NCBI GenBank assembly: GCA_903834625.1
Contig: CAILJQ010000115.1
Span: 1 to 62,541, forward strand
Direction of reading: 5' to 3'
From: an uncultured Bacteroidota bacterium
GTDB taxonomy: Bacteria; Bacteroidota; Bacteroidia; UKL13-3
Length of the DNA: 62,541 nt
Below, piece after piece: positions 1 through 9,145 of the stretch. The notes beneath the pieces are model-generated. The model was given only the letters and a program-made list of their open reading frames with translations. It searched no databases and was not told the DNA's origin. Made by a program: the position numbers and the translations under genes. Each line of letters opens with the position of its first letter. Position 1 is the stretch's first letter.

Positions 1-359
1 ATTTTGTGTGCGCGTCTAATGGCTCTTACATATCTATTGTTCCAATGTGTAAACAGCTTAAAGCGCTGATGAATGATTATTTCATGCACAAAAAAGTAGG
101 CCAGTCCATACAAAGAGATTCCAATGCCAATAAATAATCTGGAATCATTTTCCATGATTCCAGTTACATAACAATAGGCACTTGGAATGGCAAATATTAA
201 AAAGAAGGCATCGTTTTTCTCAAAGAAACCAGGCTCAACTTGGTGATGATCTTTGTGCAGGTACCACAAAAAGCCATGCATCACAAACTTATGTGCAAAC
301 CATGCCATGAATTCCATGAAACAAAAGGTGAGCAGAATAATTATTACGGGTATCAACAT
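1..359 (-). CDS. crtZ: Beta-carotene hydroxylase CrtZ, C-terminus cut by window edge
   Basis: I translated this from the minus strand; it starts at the ATG ending at base 359 and runs off the left edge after 119 codons. The protein is membrane-bound and shows the di-iron histidine clusters of the fatty-acid-hydroxylase superfamily: HKFVMH (residues 23-28), HKDHH (35-39) and HEIIIH (92-97). The last cluster would begin at His118, right at the edge. CrtZ adds 3-hydroxyl groups to beta-ionone rings of carotenoids. It lies 54 bp downstream of cruF on the same strand, so the two are probably co-transcribed. Family assignment is firm; the exact pigment is inferred. Confidence 0.9.
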   Translation of the reverse strand, partial: MLIPVIIILLTFCFMEFMAWFAHKFVMHGFLWYLHKDHHQVEPGFFEKNDAFFLIFAIPSAYCYVTGIMENDSRLFIGIGISLYGLAYFFVHEIIIHQRFKLFTHWNNRYVRAIRRAHK

Positions 360-413
360 ATACAATAAACTTATTAAATCGTTTTTGGTTTGCCTGTGGC
401 TTAAATAATTGGT

Positions 414-1067
414 TCAGACCAAAAAGTTAAGCAATAAAAAGAACATGAATTGAGCAGCATATACTCTAATGGCCATGGGATTGGTTTTTAACAAGCCACC
501 TTTTAACATCCAATAACTAAAAGCAAATCCAAAGAAGAACCAAGCGGTATAGTTTTGTACTGGAATATTATTCCCTTCCCAACTCCAATAATCAAGTTTT
601 GGGGCCATTGGCTCAATAAGAAAGTCTAATAAAACCATTAAAGCTGCTGAAAGCAGGGCGCCTGTTACCTCATGAAGTTTTATTTTGAAATATATGGCAA
701 TGGCATTGCTTACATGTAAACAAGAATAGGTAACAATGATCCAATTTAAGCCAATAATAATTGGGGTTTGGTTCAATTTTGGTCCAAGGGCTTCGCCATA
801 AGTATACATTCCAAAAATGGTTCCTGTGGTAACACCTATCATTTCCAGAAACCAGGCAGCGGTGAAAACCATGAGCAGGTTAACGTAAAATAATATGTCC
901 TTTTCTGGGTGGGGAAAGAATAGGATAAACGCGCTCAATAACAAATTGAGTGGGGTTAAAGGAGAAAATGTTTGCGGGGCTATTAACATACCAACTATCC
1001 CTACTGTATAAAATACAATAAGGATAGTTGTAAGTTGGTTAGTTCTATCTTTAAGCCAAAATTGCAT
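414..1067 (-). CDS. cruF: Carotenoid 1',2'-hydratase-like membrane protein (CruF family)
   Basis: The 217-aa protein is very hydrophobic, with about six or seven membrane spans, and carries conserved acidic and aromatic positions of the CruF/DUF422 carotenoid family (for example WFLEMIGVTTG near residue 73, GLNWIIVTY near 106 and LLDFLIEPMA near 146). Members hydrate the psi end of monocyclic or acyclic carotenoids. Next to crtZ, this suggests a saproxanthin, flexixanthin or myxol-like monocyclic carotenoid, as in many pigmented Bacteroidota. That product is inferred from gene pairing only. The synthase, desaturase and cyclase genes are not in the window. Confidence 0.85.
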   Translation of the reverse strand: MQFWLKDRTNQLTTILIVFYTVGIVGMLIAPQTFSPLTPLNLLLSAFILFFPHPEKDILFYVNLLMVFTAAWFLEMIGVTTGTIFGMYTYGEALGPKLNQTPIIIGLNWIIVTYSCLHVSNAIAIYFKIKLHEVTGALLSAALMVLLDFLIEPMAPKLDYWSWEGNNIPVQNYTAWFFFGFAFSYWMLKGGLLKTNPMAIRVYAAQFMFFLLLNFLV

Positions 1068-1109
1068 GCTGCAAATTAAACAGAACTAAAGATAATTAGT
1101 TTGCTGTTG

Positions 1110-1937
1110 TTATTTTAATTTGGCGGTAGTTGGGTTTTTGAGGTTGGCATAACCAATAAGCTCTGCTTTGATTGAACCAACAAATATGTCGCTTTCAACC
1201 ATTAAAGGCACTTTGTTTTCATCATCACTTACCCAAAGGGTTAGGGCTTCATCATCTTTAAATACACGACCTTTTATTAATTGAGGCTTAATGACCAATG
1301 CCTTAAAAGTTCCAACATCGGTTTTAACGGTTTCTCTACCAACAAATTTAAAGCGTAACTGAAAGTTTTCGGCATCCATATAAAAGTTCACAGGGAAGAT
1401 GTCGCCAATTCTGGCATTCGACATATCGGTAGTTCTAGCAAAGTAAATAGCAGAAACAACATCTTGTGTTTGTTGGGCAATATCTACTTTGCCTCTTCGG
1501 CTAGTAGCGAAACCATTTACTTGATCGAATAAAATGAAATCACTATCAGTATAACCACCTTCTTTCACCTTTTTGATACATTTCCATGGAATAATGGCCT
1601 CTTCATCAACGTAACTCTCGTAAGTATCACGAACTTTAAACATAACATCCACCATACCTGCAGATTTTCCATCTACTTTTATGTGATATGCTTTTCGGTT
1701 ATTTACTTCCACGGGTTTGGAAGCAACCTCAAAATGTGCGTGACCGCCAGTTAGAGGTCCATAATGAATTCTATAGTCTAATTTTTCGCCATAGGTAAAG
1801 GCTGTATTTTTCACTTTTTTTATTTCGTGAACCTTTACTTTTTTCTCCGCTGGCATTTCTGGTGCCATGATTGCTTGGGCTGAAAGGAAAATGGAAGCCC
1901 CAACAAAGAGATGCGATAAAAAATACTTGCTTTTCAT
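1110..1937 (-). CDS. DUF3108 domain-containing secreted protein
   Basis: The 275-aa protein has an N-terminal signal peptide (about residues 1-24) and then the beta-rich DUF3108 pattern: FTYGEKLDYRIHYGPLTGG near residue 47, KVRDTYESYVD near 100, and a closing stretch with VWVSDD-like 'TLWVSDDENKVPLMVES'. DUF3108 proteins are periplasmic or envelope proteins of unknown biochemical function. It lies between the ALDH gene and cruF on the same strand, with 42 bp to each neighbour, so it may belong to the same transcript. Nothing in the sequence ties it to carotenoids. Confidence 0.85.
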   Translation of the reverse strand: MKSKYFLSHLFVGASIFLSAQAIMAPEMPAEKKVKVHEIKKVKNTAFTYGEKLDYRIHYGPLTGGHAHFEVASKPVEVNNRKAYHIKVDGKSAGMVDVMFKVRDTYESYVDEEAIIPWKCIKKVKEGGYTDSDFILFDQVNGFATSRRGKVDIAQQTQDVVSAIYFARTTDMSNARIGDIFPVNFYMDAENFQLRFKFVGRETVKTDVGTFKALVIKPQLIKGRVFKDDEALTLWVSDDENKVPLMVESDIFVGSIKAELIGYANLKNPTTAKLK

Positions 1938-1981
1938 AATGTCTCTGGCAGTGCAAACCTTATACCAAAGTATGGAAACGT

Positions 1982-3529
1982 TTACAGGTCGAACTTAATG
2001 CCTTGTGCCAATGGTAGTTCTTTTCCGTAATTGAGTGTGTTTGTTTGCCTACGCATATAAGCTTTCCAGGCATCACTACCACTTTCTCTTCCTCCGCCTG
2101 TTTCTTTTTCACCACCAAATGCACCACCTATTTCTGCTCCGCTGGTTCCTATATTTACGTTAGCAATACCACAATCACTTCCCCAAGCACTTAAAAATTG
2201 TTCGGCTTCTAACATGTTATTGGTAAAGATGCTGGAGCTTAGGCCTTGTTTCACACCATTTTGCATTTCTATGGCCTCATCCAAATGGGTATATTTCATA
2301 AGGTATAGGATAGGAGCAAAAGTTTCTGCCTGCACAATTTGGAAGCTATTTTTTGCTTCACATATAGTTGGTTTTACATAACATCCACTTTCAAAACCTA
2401 TACCGCTCATTACTTCTGCGCCGCATAAAACGGTTCCCCCTTCTAACTTTAATTTTTCAATGGCATGTAAATAAGCATCAACGGCAGCTTTGTCAATTAA
2501 TGGTCCAACTAAATTTCCTGTAAGAGGGTTTCCAATGGTTAACTGTCCGTAGGCTTTCACCAATTTTTCTTTCACTGTATTGTATAAGCTTTCGTGAATA
2601 ATCAGTCGGCGTGTTGTTGTGCATCTTTGGCCAGCGGTTCCAACTGCACCAAATAAAACACCAACCATGGCCAAATCTAAATTGGCATTTTCAGTTAATA
2701 TGATGGCATTGTTGCCGCCTAATTCAAGTAAAGCTTTACCAAATCTTTGTGCCAAGGCCGCGCCAACCGCTTTTCCCATTCGGGTTGAACCGGTTGCAGA
2801 AACTAAAGGCACACGCTCGTCATTGCTCATCCATTCACCCACTTTATAATCCCCATTTACCAAACAAAATAATCCTTCTGGTAGGTCATTTTCTTTTATG
2901 ATGCGCGCCATAAGGTTCTGGCAGGCAACCGCAGAAAGAGGTGTTTTTTCTGAGGGCTTCCAAACACAAACATCGCCACATACTGCAGCCAGCATGCTAT
3001 TCCAGCTCCATACTGCCACTGGGAAATTGAAAGCAGAAATAATACCTACAATTCCAATAGGATGGTATTGCTCATACATGCGATGGTTAGGTCTTTCACT
3101 GTGCATGGTAAGTCCATGTAATTGCCTGCTTAAACCTACCGCAAAGTCGCATATGTCAATCATTTCTTGCACTTCACCTAAGCCTTCTTGAAGACTTTTA
3201 CCCATTTCATAACTTACCAATTGTCCGAGAGGTTGTTTATACTCCCTTAACAAGTTGCCATACTGCCTCACAATTTCACCTCTTTTAGGTGCAGGTATTT
3301 TCCTCCAAATTTTATAGGCCTCTTCAGCTTTTTGAATAACGATGTTGTATTCTGCTTCGGTTGTATAAGAAATGGTAGCAATAGCCTTTCCATCCACAGG
3401 AGAAACAATTGTTTTTTGCGTAGCATTAGGGTCAGAAAAATGATTTTGACCGGTTGATGTACCGTGGTTATGTTTGGCTATTCCTAGTTCTTGAAGGAAT
3501 GCTGTGGAGAAACTTGACGTGGTGCTCAT
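1982..3529 (-). CDS. Aldehyde dehydrogenase, ALDH7 / antiquitin type
   Basis: The 515-aa protein is a full-length NAD(P)-dependent aldehyde dehydrogenase. The catalytic Glu sits in LLELGGNN (about residue 267) and the nucleophilic Cys in GQRCTTTRR (about 302). The C-terminal signature GGAFGGEKETGGGRESGSDAWKAYMRR-like block is characteristic of ALDH7 (alpha-aminoadipic semialdehyde / piperideine-6-carboxylate dehydrogenase). This suggests a role in lysine catabolism, although ALDH7 enzymes can also oxidise other aldehydes. No other lysine-degradation gene is visible nearby. A TACCTTTG -7 box lies just upstream. Family call is strong; substrate is inferred. Confidence 0.88.
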   Translation of the reverse strand: MSTTSSFSTAFLQELGIAKHNHGTSTGQNHFSDPNATQKTIVSPVDGKAIATISYTTEAEYNIVIQKAEEAYKIWRKIPAPKRGEIVRQYGNLLREYKQPLGQLVSYEMGKSLQEGLGEVQEMIDICDFAVGLSRQLHGLTMHSERPNHRMYEQYHPIGIVGIISAFNFPVAVWSWNSMLAAVCGDVCVWKPSEKTPLSAVACQNLMARIIKENDLPEGLFCLVNGDYKVGEWMSNDERVPLVSATGSTRMGKAVGAALAQRFGKALLELGGNNAIILTENANLDLAMVGVLFGAVGTAGQRCTTTRRLIIHESLYNTVKEKLVKAYGQLTIGNPLTGNLVGPLIDKAAVDAYLHAIEKLKLEGGTVLCGAEVMSGIGFESGCYVKPTICEAKNSFQIVQAETFAPILYLMKYTHLDEAIEMQNGVKQGLSSSIFTNNMLEAEQFLSAWGSDCGIANVNIGTSGAEIGGAFGGEKETGGGRESGSDAWKAYMRRQTNTLNYGKELPLAQGIKFDL

Positions 3530-3550
3530 TTTAGGTTCAATTAGTGCTTA

Positions 3551-3558
3551 CAAAGGTA
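3551..3558 (-). promoter_or_regulatory. Bacteroidota -7 box for ALDH gene
   Basis: On the minus strand the sequence reads TACCTTTG, an exact match to the Bacteroidota -7 consensus TAnnTTTG, 21 bp before the ATG at 3529. I see no TTG at the usual -33 spacing, so this is supported by one box only. Confidence 0.4.
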
Positions 3559-3600
3559 TTAATAAAGGCAGCCAAAACGGAGGTAGTTTTGATTTATTTT

Positions 3601-6600
3601 TTAGAGTTTGATATCGCGAAAGGCTTTAATTGGGTTTAACTTATTAAGATTAAAAACAAAGCTGATTCTGCTGAAAAAAGAGGTGTATCCCATTGTTTGC
3701 CAATAGGCGTTTACATCATCGCTATAAACCAATGGTAAGTAAATGTTTAATACATCTTTGGAAACATTTAAATATACACCTGCATTATAGGTTGCCTTCA
3801 TTTGCGCTGGGTAGTAGGTGGAAGTAACTCCAGCTACACCAACCACAGTAATGTAGCCAGCAGGTGCTTGCCAATAGCTCAAATCTGCATAAACTCCAAT
3901 AGGAACTGGAATTGGTGCAGGAATGGTAATATTGATGGCACTTAAAAAAGAATTGGTTGAACCCACAGAGGCAAAATTTCTAAACCCAGATTGGGTGTAT
4001 AATACTTGTCGGCCATACCTATTTTGCGTGGAGGTATTTCCTGGATTAGGAGGGTTAATATTTCCTAATTGCTCCATCCTACCCAACATGGCTTCTTGGT
4101 ATAAATAATCGTTGGTTCCAGAATTGCCGCCTGCTTGGAAGGCAGCCCTTTGTGAGAAGTTCATATCTCTAGAGCCCAAAACATCAGTTTGCTCAAATAA
4201 GAACCCACCTGCAAATAGCCTAATTTCAGCAGATTTTGATTTGCCTTTTTTGTAAAGGAACCTTTGTTTAATTTCTACACTTAATTTATTAAAACTAACA
4301 TTTTGAATGCCACTTTGAAGCGCCACTGAGGCTGTTCTTGGGAAAAGCACATTTCGGTCATTGAATTCGTATTTTAACTCACCAATACCTAAATGGTTCG
4401 AACCAAAATTATAAAGAATTGATCTATCTTCAGCTTGCTCATTGATCATAAAATAGGTGAGCTTGATATTTGTTTCTTTGTTGCTTCTTCGATTGTTAGG
4501 TTGAAGGTTAATTTTAACAAATGGGGCGAATTTTTCATAGTATATGTTGCCATAATAGGCTCCCCCATTTTGTAATACTTTTTGCACGGTGGTGTCTGAG
4601 GTTCCGCTGTTATAAAAAACACCTTGTGAGGCAAATCTTGCTGCATTAAAGCCTACTTGAAGGTTTCTGATTTTCCCATCTGTGTAAAAATTATGCCAAT
4701 ACGATGCATAACCATTTAAGGTGTTTTTTTCAAAACTGTAAACGGGCATAATTATATATTCATTCTTTTTCTGCGGGAATAAACTGTTGTAGAAGGCCAG
4801 TCCTAACATGCTTTTGTTGTAAACATTAAAAGCATAAACAGGGCTCCAAAACACCTGGGTGGAGTTGTCGTTTTCGAGGTTACCTAATGGTTGAAGTTTT
4901 ATTTTTTTACAGGTTGGACAATCACCCTTAATTACTTTAGAATTGTTTTGACGGTATAGGTCCAAGGTATTTTTGTTGGCGTCTATTCGGTAGATGAGGG
5001 CATCTTCAGTGTATGGGTATTTAGGCATGTTTAACTTTTTTGTTCCTGTAAAACCATCGAACCATACTGTGTGCAGAATAGAATCTTCATTTAAAATAGA
5101 AACTGCTAGAGGCGCAACCAAATTGCCGTTGTTTTTTATGGTTACAGATTCAGATGTGGCTGAAACCATCTTATAGTCTTGTTTTTGGGTCGACGCTAAA
5201 ACCCCCTCAAAAAACCAACTTAAATTTTGTTGAGTGAATGACTCTGCATGTTCTTTGAAATCGTTTGGAAGCGGGTGTTTGAATTTCCATTTTTCAAAAT
5301 AAGCCTGCATCATGTCATCAAACTTTTCTGTACCTAAATAGGTTTGTAAATACCCAAACCCAATAGGATTTTTAGCATATATGATGGCTCCATAATTGTT
5401 GTCTGTATACCTATCTGAATGCAAGTTTCCTGGCTGATCTATATTGTTTCTAGAGCTGTAATTGAACAGCATTTTAGTTTGATCAAAGCCTGAAAAAATC
5501 TTGTTGATGCTAAATGTTTGTCCGGGCTCTACCAAACCTTTTTTCTCATTGGCATTTCTGTTTTCATAATAGGTATTAAAGCTTTCATCCATCCATGGGT
5601 ATTCTCTTTCATTTGAAGCTAAAATCCCATAAAACCAATTATGGCCCACTTCATGAACAATGGTAGTTTTGTCATTACTTGCGCAATTTGTGATGGTAGG
5701 ATATTCCATTCCGCCACCTGCTTTTAAGGGTGTTATAACAACCTGTGCAATAGCGTACGGATAATTCCCTACTTTTTCTGAATAAAAGGTTACTCCTTCA
5801 TTTACTGATTCAATTCCGGTAACTTTTGATTTTTCATTTTTGGCTTTAGCAAAAATCCATGTTTCTACCACCTGACCATTACTTAAAGTTACCTCACTAT
5901 TACTTGCCATGAATTTTTCTGAGGCGAACCAAGCAAAATCATGAACTGAGTCTTGAATGAAACGAACGGTTTTTAAATCGCCTACTGCAGGATGACTTGC
6001 TGTGGCTGATTTTTTTCTTTCGAGCCACCATTCTTTTTCTGAGGGGTCTTGAGCTTGTCCGGTAGCTGCTACTAAAATGTTTTTGGGTAGCGTAATGCTC
6101 ACATCAAATTTCCCAAATTCGCTGTAAAATTCTCCCTGGTTCAAATAGGGCATAGGGTTCCAACCATTTACATCATATACTGCAGGCTTTGGATACCACT
6201 GTGTAACGCAATACACACCTTCTTCATACCCCATGCGCGAAAACACTGAAGGTAATTTTACTTTGAATGGTGTGGTAATTTCTACCTTTTCTCCTGGGTT
6301 GAGTGGATTGGCTAAATGGAGAATAGCCACATCTATGTCTTGTGTAAACTCCCAGTTCACCTTTTGGCCATTTACTTTAAAATCTAAAGAATCAATATAC
6401 CCACGTTCAGATTCGTCGGCAAAATGAAAGTTGGTATTTCCGTTTTCAAGTTCTTGTCTAGCATAGGCTGTTGTCCTGGTTTTATAAGCATTTGGCCAGA
6501 GGTGCATGTAGATGTCTGTAATTTTATCTGGACTATTATTACTGTAAGTAATTCTCTCAAAAGCACTTAAAGTATGCAGAGAGTCGTCTAGAGCCACTTG

Positions 6601-6717
6601 AATGGTATAATCAACTTTTTGCTGCCAGTTTGCCTGATTTAATTTTTTTGGCAGAGTTTGTGAGAACAAATGTGCTTGCGAGAGCGTTAACACAAGTAAT
6701 ACGAAAAATTTCTTCAT
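3601..6717 (-). CDS. M1 family zinc metallopeptidase with C-terminal barrel-like extension
   Basis: The 1038-aa protein starts with a signal peptide (MKKFFVLLVLTLS..., cleaved after SQA/FSQ). I chose the ATG ending at 6717 because a longer frame adds 81 residues with no secretion signal. The gluzincin site is complete: HEVGH at about residues 352-356 and a Glu 18 residues later in WMDESFNTYY. An exopeptidase-like GGGMEY motif lies near 334. The first ~480 residues fit M1 aminopeptidases. The last ~400 residues are rich in alternating aromatic and polar residues (for example near 690-1038, ending ...IKAFRDIKL) and resemble an outer-membrane beta-barrel. That anchoring is inferred from composition. 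Confidence 0.85.
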   Translation of the reverse strand: MKKFFVLLVLTLSQAHLFSQTLPKKLNQANWQQKVDYTIQVALDDSLHTLSAFERITYSNNSPDKITDIYMHLWPNAYKTRTTAYARQELENGNTNFHFADESERGYIDSLDFKVNGQKVNWEFTQDIDVAILHLANPLNPGEKVEITTPFKVKLPSVFSRMGYEEGVYCVTQWYPKPAVYDVNGWNPMPYLNQGEFYSEFGKFDVSITLPKNILVAATGQAQDPSEKEWWLERKKSATASHPAVGDLKTVRFIQDSVHDFAWFASEKFMASNSEVTLSNGQVVETWIFAKAKNEKSKVTGIESVNEGVTFYSEKVGNYPYAIAQVVITPLKAGGGMEYPTITNCASNDKTTIVHEVGHNWFYGILASNEREYPWMDESFNTYYENRNANEKKGLVEPGQTFSINKIFSGFDQTKMLFNYSSRNNIDQPGNLHSDRYTDNNYGAIIYAKNPIGFGYLQTYLGTEKFDDMMQAYFEKWKFKHPLPNDFKEHAESFTQQNLSWFFEGVLASTQKQDYKMVSATSESVTIKNNGNLVAPLAVSILNEDSILHTVWFDGFTGTKKLNMPKYPYTEDALIYRIDANKNTLDLYRQNNSKVIKGDCPTCKKIKLQPLGNLENDNSTQVFWSPVYAFNVYNKSMLGLAFYNSLFPQKKNEYIIMPVYSFEKNTLNGYASYWHNFYTDGKIRNLQVGFNAARFASQGVFYNSGTSDTTVQKVLQNGGAYYGNIYYEKFAPFVKINLQPNNRRSNKETNIKLTYFMINEQAEDRSILYNFGSNHLGIGELKYEFNDRNVLFPRTASVALQSGIQNVSFNKLSVEIKQRFLYKKGKSKSAEIRLFAGGFLFEQTDVLGSRDMNFSQRAAFQAGGNSGTNDYLYQEAMLGRMEQLGNINPPNPGNTSTQNRYGRQVLYTQSGFRNFASVGSTNSFLSAINITIPAPIPVPIGVYADLSYWQAPAGYITVVGVAGVTSTYYPAQMKATYNAGVYLNVSKDVLNIYLPLVYSDDVNAYWQTMGYTSFFSRISFVFNLNKLNPIKAFRDIKL
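4395..4404. repeat. Palindrome GGTTCGAACC, copy 1
   Basis: Exact copy of the 10-bp palindrome GGTTCGAACC inside the M1 peptidase gene. See the finding on this repeated motif. Confidence 0.9.
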
Positions 6718-6780
6718 TTTTCCAGATTTTATTTTTAACGAATGTTCAAAGATTTGGAAAAAAAACGGGTTTTTTGAGTT

Positions 6781-6809
6781 TTGTGTATGGGCTAAGCGAA
6801 TTAAATTTG
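6781..6809 (+). promoter_or_regulatory. Promoter for TPR protein gene
   Basis: TTG at 6781-6783 and TAAATTTG at 6802-6809 match the Bacteroidota -33/-7 elements with 18 bp between them. The ATG follows 19 bp downstream, so the leader is very short. The divergent M1 peptidase starts on the other side of this 111-bp gap. Confidence 0.55.
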
Positions 6810-6828
6810 GTAAATAATTATTCTGCGT

Positions 6829-8229
6829 ATGGATGGAAATGATTTTTTGGGGGAAGAAGTTACGAGTAACGTGCAACGTTATGAGAAAATGATCCGAAAC
6901 AAAACGCGGGATTATTTTGATGCAGAGGCTATTGAAGGAATTATTGACTACTACATTCAAACTGAGAAATTAAAAAGGGCATTAGAGGCAGTGGAGTTTG
7001 GGAAGGAGATGTACCCTATGAATGTAAACTTTTGGATCAAAAATGCTGAAATCTTAATTATTCTTGAAAAGTTTGAGGAGGCAATGGTAGAGTTGGATAA
7101 AGCGGAATTGTATGAACCATATAATCCAGACCTATTTATTTTAAAGGGTGAAATCTGTTTACATAATTTTAACCACGCCGAAGCAGAGGAGTATTTTCAG
7201 AAGGCTTTACTACATACTGATGAAAGACTAGATATGCTTTTTGAGATTGCTTATGTATATGATGATAATGGCTTGTTTCTTCAAGCATCACAATATTTTA
7301 AGCAAATTATAGAGCAAGAGCCAGAGTTAGAGCAAGCTTACTATGAATTGGCGCATTGTTACGATATGTTGCTACAATATGATGATGCACTTAAATACCT
7401 TAATGTGCTTATAGACATTGATCCATACAATGTGGGCGCATGGTATAATTTAGGTGTTACATATGGCAAAATGGAAAAGCATACAGAAGCAATTGATGCG
7501 TTTGATTATTGTCTTGCCATTGAAGAGGAATACACAGTTGCTCGGTTTAATAAGGCCAATGCTTTGGTTGAATTAGATAGGTTTGAGGATGCCATTGTAG
7601 AGTACCTTGAAGTAATTAAACAAGAAGGAGGCGATAGTATTTCTTATTGCAATTTGGCTGGTTGCTATGAGCGATTGGGTAGGATTTCTGAGGCAAGACA
7701 ACAATACAAAAAAGCAGCCCAATTAAACCCAAATCTAGCCGATGCTTGGTTTGGAATAGGTGTTACACACGATAAAGAGGGACAATACAAAGAAGCCCTG
7801 CAACACTTTAAACGCGCTTGTTTGCTTGAACCCGAAAATTGTGATTTCTTGTTGGTTTTAGCCGAGTGTGAATACAAGTTGGGGTTTATTAAGGAAGCAG
7901 AAGATATTTATGCCAAACTTATTGAGTTAGACCCTGGACTCATGGAGGCATATTTGGACTGGTCGTATGTAAAATACAAAGAAGGCCACCTGCATGAAGC
8001 TGTTGAATTGCTTATGGAAGGAATGATTTTAGATCCATTATGTCACCAATATTATTACCGATTGGTGGTATACTTATATGAGCTTGGCAAAACCAATGAG
8101 GCGCAAGGCTATTTAGAAAAAGGACTTCAGTTATTCTTCTCTGATTATTTTCTCATTTTTGAAATTGCACCTAAACTACGTAAAGTACAGGCAATTACAG
8201 ATGCGATTGAGGCCCATAGACCTAACTAA
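6829..8229 (+). CDS. Tetratricopeptide repeat protein
   Basis: The 466-aa protein consists almost wholly of TPR units of about 34 residues. Examples are YYELAHCYDMLLQYDDALKY, AWYNLGVTYGKMEKHTEAID and AWFGIGVTHDKEGQYKEALQ. I count roughly eleven or twelve helix pairs from residue 30 to the end. There is no signal peptide or membrane span, so it is expected to be a cytoplasmic scaffold. A short-leader promoter lies directly upstream. Neither sequence nor neighbours give a specific partner. Confidence 0.88.
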   Translation: MDGNDFLGEEVTSNVQRYEKMIRNKTRDYFDAEAIEGIIDYYIQTEKLKRALEAVEFGKEMYPMNVNFWIKNAEILIILEKFEEAMVELDKAELYEPYNPDLFILKGEICLHNFNHAEAEEYFQKALLHTDERLDMLFEIAYVYDDNGLFLQASQYFKQIIEQEPELEQAYYELAHCYDMLLQYDDALKYLNVLIDIDPYNVGAWYNLGVTYGKMEKHTEAIDAFDYCLAIEEEYTVARFNKANALVELDRFEDAIVEYLEVIKQEGGDSISYCNLAGCYERLGRISEARQQYKKAAQLNPNLADAWFGIGVTHDKEGQYKEALQHFKRACLLEPENCDFLLVLAECEYKLGFIKEAEDIYAKLIELDPGLMEAYLDWSYVKYKEGHLHEAVELLMEGMILDPLCHQYYYRLVVYLYELGKTNEAQGYLEKGLQLFFSDYFLIFEIAPKLRKVQAITDAIEAHRPN

Positions 8230-8269
8230 ATTTGCTTTCCTTTTTTTTTCGTTTTATTTATACAAAGAA

Positions 8270-8302
8270 TACCTTTGCTGGGCTTAAGGCGTAGTAGCTT
8301 TG
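8270..8302 (+). promoter_or_regulatory. Possible -7 boxes upstream of comA
   Basis: Two TAnnTTTG matches, TACCTTTG (8270-8277) and TAGCTTTG (8295-8302), precede the start at 8323. The TTG inside the first could serve as -33 for the second, but with only 17 bp spacing. Confidence 0.35.
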
Positions 8303-8322
8303 GGCATTAATTTTCGTGAAAA

Positions 8323-9114
8323 ATGAAGAACTTTAAATTAAAACAAATTCCAGACCGTCCGGCAAAACCTAGAGATAAAGGATTAACCATGGTAATGGAC
8401 AAAGGGTTGAGCATTAGAGAAGCTGAAGACATGATTTCTGTAAGTGGAGAATACACAGATATTGTTAAACTTGGTTTTGGTACATCATATGTAACTCCAA
8501 GACTGGAGGAGAAAATTAAGCTATACCACGATAATGGTATCATTGTTTATTTTGGTGGTACTTTGTTTGAGGCATACATTGTAAGGAACCAATTTGAAGA
8601 TTATATCAGGTTATTAGAAAAATATGGCATGTTGCATGCAGAAATTTCTGATGGTTCTATAGAATTACCGCATGATTTAAAGTTAGATTATATTTCTAAA
8701 TTAAGTAAACATGTAACCGTTTTAAGTGAGGTTGGAAGTAAAGATGTAGAAAAAATTATTCCACCTTACCAATGGATAGAGTTGATGCAAACAGAATTAG
8801 ATGCAGGTGCATGGAAAGTAATTGCAGAAGCCAGAGAGGCAGGAAATGTGGGTGTTTACAGAAGTAGTGGAGAAGTAAGAGAAGGATTGGTTCAAGAAAT
8901 TCTTACCAAAATTCCAGAGGAGAAAATAATTTGGGAAGCACCGCAAAAGGCACAACAAACCTACTTTATTAAATTAGTTGGGGCCAATGTAAACATGGGA
9001 AATATTGCGCCAAATGATATCATTCCTTTAGAGACCTTGAGACTTGGATTGAGAAGTGATACATTCACATTCCATCTGGGAAAAGGAGCAAAATACCTTG
9101 TAAAGAAAAAGTAA
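8323..9114 (+). CDS. comA: Phosphosulfolactate synthase (ComA family)
   Basis: The 263-aa protein matches ComA over its full length: KPRDKGLTMVMDKGL near residue 16, VKLGFGTSYV near 49, GIIVYFGGTLFE near 73, HAEISDGSIELP near 108 and LSEVGSKD near 138. ComA adds sulfite to phosphoenolpyruvate, giving (2R)-phospho-3-sulfolactate in a TIM-barrel fold. In methanogens this is the first step to coenzyme M. Bacteroidota do not make coenzyme M, so here it may feed sulfolactate or cysteate for sulfonolipids or another sulfonate. The phosphatase and dehydrogenase of the archaeal pathway (ComB, ComC) are absent from the window. The end product is unresolved. Confidence 0.88.
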   Translation: MKNFKLKQIPDRPAKPRDKGLTMVMDKGLSIREAEDMISVSGEYTDIVKLGFGTSYVTPRLEEKIKLYHDNGIIVYFGGTLFEAYIVRNQFEDYIRLLEKYGMLHAEISDGSIELPHDLKLDYISKLSKHVTVLSEVGSKDVEKIIPPYQWIELMQTELDAGAWKVIAEAREAGNVGVYRSSGEVREGLVQEILTKIPEEKIIWEAPQKAQQTYFIKLVGANVNMGNIAPNDIIPLETLRLGLRSDTFTFHLGKGAKYLVKKK

Positions 9115-9145
9115 TTTATTTTATTGCCTTTAAACAAAAGAAAGA

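Noticed and set aside
6718-6960. 81-residue N-terminal extension of the M1 peptidase
   Set aside because: The signal peptide begins at the internal Met (base 6717), and the extension crosses the promoter and start region of the divergent TPR gene.
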